DNA of 5,172 nt from a bacterium (lineage in GTDB: Bacteria > Vulcanimicrobiota > Vulcanimicrobiia > Vulcanimicrobiales > Vulcanimicrobiaceae), in NCBI GenBank assembly GCA_021807065.1, contig JAKAPO010000189.1, forward strand, positions 1 through 5,172. Direction: 5' to 3'. The notes under the pieces are model-generated. The model saw only the letters and a program-made list of their open reading frames with translations. It did not search any database and had not been told where the DNA came from. This document shows positions 1 through 4,360 of the stretch, piece after piece; the first letter of the stretch is position 1, and every line of letters begins with the position of its first letter. A program made the translations under genes and the position numbers.

Positions 1-1101
1 CGCATCGCAGACGCCGGCGACGAAACGAGTACGATGGCGGCCCTCGACGGAGCGATCGCCGCCGCCGCGACGGCGGCCCACGGCGATCCAACCGATTACG
101 CGTATGCGGCCATCGATGGAATGGCGGGGGCGTTGAACGATCGGTGGACCGAGTTCTTCACTCCCGAAGAGTACCGGCAGTTCAACGAGATGCTCGACCC
201 ACAGCGTATCTCCGGGATCGGCGTGCTCGTCGAAGTCGACCCGGTGACGTCGTACATCCGGCTTTCGTACGTGCTGCCGAACACGCCGGCCGAACGCGCC
301 GGACTACAGGCGGGAGACTTGGTCGTCTCCATCGATGGCAAATCAACGAAGGGATTTACGCTCGCCGACGCGCGCAAGATGCTTCGCGGTGCGCCGGGAA
401 CGACGGTCGTCGTCGGTACCGCCGCGCAACCCACGGAACCGCCGCGCGTCGTTTCCATCGTACGTTCGGAAGTGCAGCCGCCGACCGTGATCTTCAAGAT
501 GCTTCCGAATCACATTGGCTACATCTGGATTCTCGATTTCGGGCACTCGACGCCCGACGAGTTCGACGTCGCGATGCGCCGGCTCATCGAACAGGGAGCG
601 CATGCGTTGGTTCTCGACCTGCGCAACGACGGAGGCGGTTACGTCGAATCCGCGCTGGACATCAGCTCGCACTTCTTGGGCGATCGGCCGATCCTGACGG
701 TCGAGGAACGCGGTCGGCGTTCCGAAACGATCGATGCCGATGACGAGGAGGCGCAGGTGGGGCTTCCGACGACGGTGCTCGTAAACGCGGACACGGCCTC
801 GGCTTCAGAGATCACGGCGGGGGCGCTCCACGACGACGGCGCGGCGACGCTCGTCGGAACCAGAACGTTCGGCAAGGGTGTGATGCAGACGCTCACCGAG
901 CTGCCCGACGGAGCAGCAATCAAGATAACGACTGCCCATTACCTTACTCCACTGCACCATGACATCAACCTGCGCGGCATCAATCCCGATCTCAGCATCA
1001 CGGAGAATCGAGACGCGCGCTACGGGGAACTGCCCTTCGACGCGCAACTGCGTGCCGCCGTCGGCCTGCTGGAGAGAAAGATCGCAACAACCAACCGCTA
1101 G
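1..1101 (+). CDS. S41 family C-terminal processing peptidase (CtpA/CtpB-like), 5'-truncated by window edge
   Basis: This is a serine protease with a Ser-Lys dyad. The family cleaves proteins at or near the C-terminus in the periplasm or outside the membrane. Residues are numbered from the ATG at 34. The helical segment before the PDZ domain ends in FFTPEEY (41-47). A PDZ domain spans roughly 58-130, with SGIGVLVE (60-67) and a PAERAGLQAGD loop (85-95). The protease core shows LDLRNDGGG (194-202), the nucleophile motif TASASE with catalytic S256, and FGKG with general base K281, 25 residues later. Q285 matches the third catalytic residue of B. subtilis CtpB (S309/K334/Q338). The active site is therefore intact. 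The reading frame is open to base 1 and the family normally begins with a signal peptide or membrane anchor, so the true start is very probably upstream and the ATG at 34 is internal. No terminator hairpin is visible after the stop. Family is certain; substrate is unknown. Confidence 0.95.
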   Translation, partial: RIADAGDETSTMAALDGAIAAAATAAHGDPTDYAYAAIDGMAGALNDRWTEFFTPEEYRQFNEMLDPQRISGIGVLVEVDPVTSYIRLSYVLPNTPAERAGLQAGDLVVSIDGKSTKGFTLADARKMLRGAPGTTVVVGTAAQPTEPPRVVSIVRSEVQPPTVIFKMLPNHIGYIWILDFGHSTPDEFDVAMRRLIEQGAHALVLDLRNDGGGYVESALDISSHFLGDRPILTVEERGRRSETIDADDEEAQVGLPTTVLVNADTASASEITAGALHDDGAATLVGTRTFGKGVMQTLTELPDGAAIKITTAHYLTPLHHDINLRGINPDLSITENRDARYGELPFDAQLRAAVGLLERKIATTNR

Positions 1102-1127
1102 GAGCCGAGTGGGTGAAGTGTAACAAT

Positions 1128-1165
1128 GGTACATGAGCCCCGAGGCGACAACGCTCCGGGCGAAA
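1128..1165 (+). repeat. Inverted-repeat arm, copy A, just upstream of tRNA-Val
   Basis: This 38-bp block recurs as its reverse complement at 2220-2257, with 34 of 38 bases identical. Positions 1128-1143 (ggtacatgagccccga) match exactly, followed by one mismatch, ten exact matches, a diverged 5-base segment (tccgg against ccgga), then gcgaaa. The arm ends 3 bp before the tRNA 5' end. It could be a promoter/leader module for stable RNA, a short dispersed repeat, or one arm of a recombination pair. I see no convincing -35/-10 pair in it. Confidence 0.7.
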
Positions 1166-1168
1166 TGG

Positions 1169-1244
1169 GGGCGATTAGCTCAGTTGGGAGAGCGCCTCCC
1201 TTACAAGGAGGAAGTCGGCGGTTCGAGCCCGTCATCGCCCACCA
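1169..1244 (+). tRNA. tRNA-Val (anticodon UAC), CCA encoded
   Basis: The complete cloverleaf can be folded by hand. The acceptor stem pairs 1169-1175 (GGGCGAT) with 1234-1240 (ATCGCCC). The D stem is GCTC/GAGC (1178-1181/1190-1193). The anticodon stem is CCTCC/GGAGG (1195-1199/1207-1211) around the loop CTTACAA (1200-1206), with T33 at 1201 and anticodon TAC at 1202-1204. This reads valine codons GUA/GUG and possibly others by wobble. The variable region is 1212-1216. The T stem is 1217-1221/1229-1233 with loop TTCGAGC. The discriminator is A1241 and CCA is genomically encoded at 1242-1244. The only non-Watson-Crick pair I noted is one G-U in the T stem. The next gene begins 13 nt after the CCA. 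Confidence 0.98.
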
Positions 1245-1257
1245 TAGCAGTGTTCAA

Positions 1258-2046
1258 ATGTCCATGAAAGCGCAAGAACGCACCTCCACGTCGCTCGAAC
1301 GAATCGATAGCGTCGCAATCGTCACGCTGCAGCGTCCGCAGCGGCGTAACGCCCTTTCGCTCGCGGTTATGCGCGAGCTGGCTGCAACGTTACGCGAGCT
1401 CGGTCGCGAGCGAAGCGTCCGCGCCGTCGTCATTGCGGCCGAAGGCCCTGCATTTTCGGCCGGCCATGACCTCACGGAACTGTGCGGCCGAGACGTTGCG
1501 GCGTATCGGGAGATCTTCGATGGATGCGTCGACCTCATGAATGCCGTGCGCGAGATTCCGCAGCCTGTCATTGCCGAAGTTGCCCGGGTGGCAACCGCTG
1601 CGGGCTGCCAACTCGTTGCCGCATGTGACCTCGCTGTGGCTTCGACGGAGGCAACGTTTGCAACGCCGGGCGTGCGCATCGGTCTGTTCTGCAGTACGCC
1701 GATGGTCGCGCTGACACGCGCGATCGGGCGAAAACGGGCTATGGAGATGCTGCTCACGGGCGAATCGATCGACGCGGCGACCGCGCTCGTTTGGGGATTA
1801 GTCAATCGCGTCGTGCCGCCGGGCGAGCTGCGCGAAACGGTTTTGGCACTCGGGCGGCGCATCGCCGAGTCGAGCGGCGCGGTCGTCGCAATCGGAAAAC
1901 GCGCATTTTACGCGCAAATCGAACGAGCCGAAAGTGAGGCCTACGACCATACCAAAGCAGTCATGACGGAGAATGCCCTCCGCGAGGAGGCGCAAGAGGG
2001 AATTTCGGCGTTCCTCGAAAAGAGGCGGCCGCGCTGGAATTCCTAG
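1258..2046 (+). CDS. Crotonase-fold protein, ECHDC3-like, lacking the catalytic glutamates of enoyl-CoA hydratase
   Basis: This 262-residue enoyl-CoA hydratase/isomerase superfamily protein has the usual length. Landmarks are VAIVTLQRPQRRNALS (19-34), FSAGHDL (66-72, first oxyanion-hole loop), TAAGCQLVAACDLAVAS (113-129, second oxyanion-hole glycine G116), FATPGVRIGLFCSTP (134-148) and the C-terminal QEGISAFLEKRRP (246-258). GHDL, AAGCQLVA and GLFCSTP closely resemble human ECHDC3 and bacterial relatives. Positions equivalent to rat Glu144 and Glu164 are Q118 and G138, so ordinary hydratase chemistry is unlikely. CoA-thioester binding through the oxyanion hole remains plausible. The frame is open back to 1126, but that extension would translate the tRNA, so the start is ATG 1258 or ATG 1264. 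Neither has a recognisable Shine-Dalgarno sequence. The gene is probably cotranscribed with the tRNA, or is expressed with an almost absent leader. Substrate is unknown. Confidence 0.92.
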   Translation: MSMKAQERTSTSLERIDSVAIVTLQRPQRRNALSLAVMRELAATLRELGRERSVRAVVIAAEGPAFSAGHDLTELCGRDVAAYREIFDGCVDLMNAVREIPQPVIAEVARVATAAGCQLVAACDLAVASTEATFATPGVRIGLFCSTPMVALTRAIGRKRAMEMLLTGESIDAATALVWGLVNRVVPPGELRETVLALGRRIAESSGAVVAIGKRAFYAQIERAESEAYDHTKAVMTENALREEAQEGISAFLEKRRPRWNS

Positions 2047-2058
2047 GACGTTCGACGC

Positions 2059-2087
2059 TGGACTTCCTGGAACGTTTTTGGTAGCAT
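2059..2087 (+). promoter_or_regulatory. Candidate sigma70-type promoter for the structured RNA
   Basis: TGGACT (2059-2064, 4/6 to TTGACA) and TAGCAT (2082-2087, 4/6 to TATAAT) are separated by exactly 17 bp. The spacer carries a T run (2075-2079). The predicted transcription start falls at about 2091-2095, right at the 5' edge of the paired RNA structure. The match is modest and alternatives cannot be excluded. Confidence 0.4.
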
Positions 2088-2090
2088 CGA

Positions 2091-2222
2091 GGCCTACTGT
2101 TCCCTCCGGCGTCCGTGGGCGCGCCGAGGGATACGTGCAGCAAAAGACGTCGCCCACACCCGGTATGCGGGCAACCGCATACGCGACGGCAAGAGCCCCG
2201 CTTTCGCGGGGCCTCTTGTTTT
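2091..2222 (+). ncRNA. Candidate free-standing structured RNA with H-type pseudoknot (family not recognised)
   Basis: Hand folding gives an H-type pseudoknot. Stem 1 pairs 2101-2111 with 2122-2131 (10 bp, C2106 bulged). Its loop contains 2115-2121 (GTGGGCG), which pairs perfectly with 2151-2157 (CGCCCAC, 7 bp). No base separates the two stems at 2121/2122, as expected for coaxial stacking. The crossing loop 2132-2150 is A-rich in its 3' half. Next comes a perfect 8-bp hairpin, 2163-2170 with 2175-2182, capped by a GCAA (GNRA) tetraloop. The unit ends in an intrinsic terminator at 2191-2222. Bases 2148-2153 (CGTCGC) can alternatively pair with 2183-2188 (GCGACG), which would break the pseudoknot's second stem. 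I looked for SRP, tmRNA, RNase P, 6S and common riboswitch signatures and recognised none. It could be an sRNA, a switch-like element, or the 3' UTR of the upstream gene. No long open frame here looks like protein. Confidence 0.45.
2191..2222 (+). terminator. Rho-independent terminator (+ strand)
   Basis: Arms 2191-2201 and 2206-2217 form an 11-bp stem with one bulged base (C2212), a TTTC loop and a very GC-rich base-pair core, followed by GTTTT (2218-2222). It should end transcription from the candidate RNA and any read-through from the tRNA/crotonase unit. On the minus strand the hairpin is not followed by a T tract, so it is directional. Confidence 0.75.
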
Positions 2223-2257
2223 CGCTCCGGGCGTTGTCGCGTCGGGGCTCATGTACC
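2220..2257 (-). repeat. Inverted-repeat arm, copy B
   Basis: Read on the minus strand, this block matches 1128-1165 at 34 of 38 bases, including the 16-base exact core at 2242-2257. It overlaps the T tract of the terminator and points back toward the candidate RNA. The two arms lie 1.05 kb apart and bracket the tRNA, the crotonase-like gene and the structured RNA. No minus-strand gene follows copy B, so a promoter role there has no evident target. Confidence 0.7.
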
Positions 2258-2259
2258 GT

Positions 2260-2287
2260 AGTACACATCGCCCAGTACACATCGCCC
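2260..2287 (+). repeat. Perfect tandem 14-bp direct repeat (two units)
   Basis: The unit agtacacatcgccc occurs at 2260-2273 and again at 2274-2287 without mismatch or spacer. It directly abuts copy B of the inverted repeat and lies about 70 bp upstream of the DUF5693 start. A 14-bp period (more than one helical turn) leaves open a tandem operator or simple slippage duplication. I recognise no known regulator site. Confidence 0.8.
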
Positions 2288-2290
2288 GCT

Positions 2291-2337
2291 CCGCTCCGAG
2301 CCCTGAGCGACCCCCGCCTCGCATAGGCTCCGGGCGG
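2291..2337 (+). other. Imperfect long hairpin in the DUF5693 upstream region
   Basis: Bases 2291-2302 pair with 2326-2337 (11 of 12 positions, including one G-T wobble, with a C-C mismatch at 2297/2331). An inner GCGA/TCGC stem (2307-2310/2319-2322) extends the structure. No T tract follows, so it is not a standard terminator. It would act as a leader hairpin only if transcription of DUF5693 starts upstream of it. Confidence 0.3.
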
Positions 2338-2344
2338 CGAACTG

Positions 2345-2350
2345 TTAAAT
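2345..2350 (+). promoter_or_regulatory. Possible -10 element for leaderless DUF5693 transcript
   Basis: TTAAAT (4/6 to TATAAT) ends 6 bp before the GTG start at 2357, placing the expected +1 on that GTG. There is no Shine-Dalgarno sequence between here and the start, which would fit a leaderless mRNA. No good -35 hexamer lies 16-18 bp upstream, so support is weak. Confidence 0.2.
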
Positions 2351-2356
2351 GTTGGC

Positions 2357-4360
2357 GTGGTGAATCCGAGAGAGTCGCGTGTGCGATTTGCGGCGCTGGT
2401 CTTATTGCTGGCGCTGCTCGCGTCGCTGACCGTTGCGGTCTTTCGCTTTCGTACGGAAGCGAGGGCGACCAGGGTGGAGCTGGCGATGGACTACTCCGAT
2501 TTCGTGCAGCTGGCGCGCTCTTACGACTATAACCCCGCTGCCTTTCTGATTGCCTTGCGGCGTGCTGGACTGACCTCCCTCGCTCTTACCGAGGAACTGG
2601 GCTCCGAAATCGGCGCCGATGGTAAGGCGTACGCAGCTACCGGCGGGACGCTGATGAGCCAGGCGCGTCTTGGGGCGCTGCACGATCCCGAACTCTCCGC
2701 ACTGGCCCGTAGCGGAAAGCTCGATCCGAACGCCGTCTACGTTATCGTCTGGGACCCGGCGACGTACGAGCGCTATCGCGTGCAGCTGCCGCTGCATTTC
2801 ATGAACAAGAGCGTGCGCGTGCTTCGCGACCGGTATCCGTGGTTGATCGAAGTGCACACGCAGATCGACTACTTCAACGGCGAAGCGCTTGGGATTCCAA
2901 CAGACCAGATCTTATTGGCGAAGCGCCTCGGGTTGCTCGTCATCCCGCGATTCCAAAACGATCAGCGCTTCACCAAGGCGCAGATGGAGGCGCAAATCGG
3001 CGCGGTGTTGCGCTACGATCCAAGGGTCTCGACGGTGATCTTCTTCGGCTTGCGCAACGAGGTGTGGGGTTATCCGAACAACTTGCAGGAGGCCGCGGCG
3101 ATATTTCGCGAGCCCGGGCATACCTTCAACTTCGGCACGATCGAAGCGTATGCGCCGAGCCAGATACAGAAAGGCAACGTCACGCTGGCACGCGCGATTC
3201 CCGGGCGGACCGTGCGCGTTCAGGCGATCGCGCGTACCGAGCTGGATAAACTCTCGCTCGACGACGTCGTCGACCGGTACGTGCTCGGCGTTCGCGAGCG
3301 GAACGTTCGGGTAGTCTACCTGCGCACGTTCCAGCAGCGTGACGGGAACCTGACGATCGAACAGACCAACGTCGAGATGGTACGCGATATCGCGCAGGCT
3401 TTGCGCAAGCACGGATTTACTCTCGGCCGTGCGACGCCGATTCCGCTCTATCACGGCGACAATCGCGCGATCGTGGGCATCGCTGCACTCGGCGTGCCGG
3501 CGATCTTCGCGTTACTGCTCGTGCTGCTCGGGTGGTACCGGCGCGATCTGGTCGCCGCCGCGTACATCTTGACTGTCGCGCTCTATCTAGGCGGGCTCGC
3601 CTCGCACCACGACATGTTGGCGCGCTCGGTCTTGGCGCTCGCTGGCGCACTGCTCTTTGCGACGGCAGCGTTTCTTGCACTCGCTCGCGGCTTTGCGGAG
3701 CCGCCGCACCCGGCGACCGGCCCCCAAATCCTTCGCGGGATTCGTTGGACGCTGACGGCGACCGGCGTCGCGTTGCTCGGTGCGCTGCTGGTCGTGGGAT
3801 TGATGAGTTCGCCGCTCGCGATGGAAGAGATCGAACCGTTTCGCGGCGTGAAACTCGTACTCGCGCTTCCGCCGTTCATCGCGCTGTTGCTCTATCTCTT
3901 CAGCGGGAAATATTCGTCCGGTTCCAAGCGCGCGCGAGACATACTGCTCGCACCGCTCCAGTCGTATCAACTCGTCGTGGGCGTGCTATTGGCATCCGCC
4001 GTCGCGCTGCTGCTGATGCGCAGCGGCAACCAGAGCGAGATCGCTCCGTCGCACGCGGAGCTGGTCTTGCGCCGCGTGCTCGAAAACGCGCTGTCCGTCA
4101 GGCCACGCTTGAAAGAGTTTCTCATCGGTTATCCGGCAATGATGCTCGTCCCCGCGCTCGCACCGCTGCATCGCAGGTATGTCGGCTGGCTTATCGCGCT
4201 CGGCGCCGGCGTAGGGATCGGCGATATCATCGACACGTTTTCGCATCTCCACACGCCGTTGCTCATCTCGATCCTCAGAATCTTCAATGGATTGTGGATC
4301 GGCGTCATCATCGGCGCAATCGTCATCTGGCTCTACCGCCGATTCGCCGCGATGCGGTGA
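2357..4360 (+). CDS. DUF5693 family multi-pass membrane protein, partner gene of csaB
   Basis: The 667-residue protein has three parts. There is an N-terminal membrane anchor (about 11-29) and a soluble domain of roughly 340 residues, probably outside the membrane, with alternating strand/helix character: VYVIVWDP (127-134), LGLLVIPRF (191-199), VSTVIFFGLRNEVWGYP (224-240), RNVRVVYLRTF (315-325). The C-terminal half has about nine hydrophobic segments, near 370-392, 397-413, 420-444, 464-484, 497-516, 535-554, 586-606, 608-624 and 633-660. I recognise this layout and the adjacency to csaB as DUF5693, a family without a known function. Its TGA shares a base with the csaB ATG, so the two are very likely coupled in translation and act in the same envelope process. 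The start is uncertain: tandem GTGs at 2357 and 2360 have no clear ribosome-binding site, GTG 2381 is possible, and an in-frame TAG at 2324 limits extension. No enzymatic activity can be read from the sequence. Confidence 0.85.
   Translation: MVNPRESRVRFAALVLLLALLASLTVAVFRFRTEARATRVELAMDYSDFVQLARSYDYNPAAFLIALRRAGLTSLALTEELGSEIGADGKAYAATGGTLMSQARLGALHDPELSALARSGKLDPNAVYVIVWDPATYERYRVQLPLHFMNKSVRVLRDRYPWLIEVHTQIDYFNGEALGIPTDQILLAKRLGLLVIPRFQNDQRFTKAQMEAQIGAVLRYDPRVSTVIFFGLRNEVWGYPNNLQEAAAIFREPGHTFNFGTIEAYAPSQIQKGNVTLARAIPGRTVRVQAIARTELDKLSLDDVVDRYVLGVRERNVRVVYLRTFQQRDGNLTIEQTNVEMVRDIAQALRKHGFTLGRATPIPLYHGDNRAIVGIAALGVPAIFALLLVLLGWYRRDLVAAAYILTVALYLGGLASHHDMLARSVLALAGALLFATAAFLALARGFAEPPHPATGPQILRGIRWTLTATGVALLGALLVVGLMSSPLAMEEIEPFRGVKLVLALPPFIALLLYLFSGKYSSGSKRARDILLAPLQSYQLVVGVLLASAVALLLMRSGNQSEIAPSHAELVLRRVLENALSVRPRLKEFLIGYPAMMLVPALAPLHRRYVGWLIALGAGVGIGDIIDTFSHLHTPLLISILRIFNGLWIGVIIGAIVIWLYRRFAAMR

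Noticed and set aside
34..36. ATG at 34 as the true start of the S41 peptidase
   Set aside because: The frame is open to base 1, and a signal peptide or anchor expected for the family is absent downstream, so the start is most likely outside the window.
1102..1168. Standard -35/-10 promoter for the tRNA
   Set aside because: taacaat and tacat look weakly -10-like, but no acceptable -35 hexamer lies at the right distance from either, so I did not call a promoter.
1126..1257. N-terminal extension of the crotonase-like gene from the ATG at 1126
   Set aside because: The extra 44 codons translate copy A and the whole tRNA-Val. Peptides such as ISSVGRAPPLQGG are a well-known artefact of reading through a tRNA gene.
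2101..2182. Assignment of the structured RNA to SRP RNA, tmRNA, RNase P RNA, 6S RNA or a known riboswitch or ribozyme class
   Set aside because: None of the conserved sequence blocks of these families was recognisable by eye, so the RNA is left without a family.
1798..2280. Minus-strand frames beginning in or near copy B
   Set aside because: The similarity of their N-terminal peptide to the peptide from 1126 (VHEPR.DNA) is simply the inverted DNA repeat read in frame in both copies, not protein homology.
1973..2326. 117-codon + strand frame spanning the crotonase gene end and the intergenic region
   Set aside because: It reads through the structured RNA, the terminator and both repeats, and has a basic, low-complexity translation.
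2251..2532. 93-codon + strand frame starting in the tandem repeat region
   Set aside because: It overlaps the start of DUF5693 in another frame and its composition is not protein-like; no homology is apparent.
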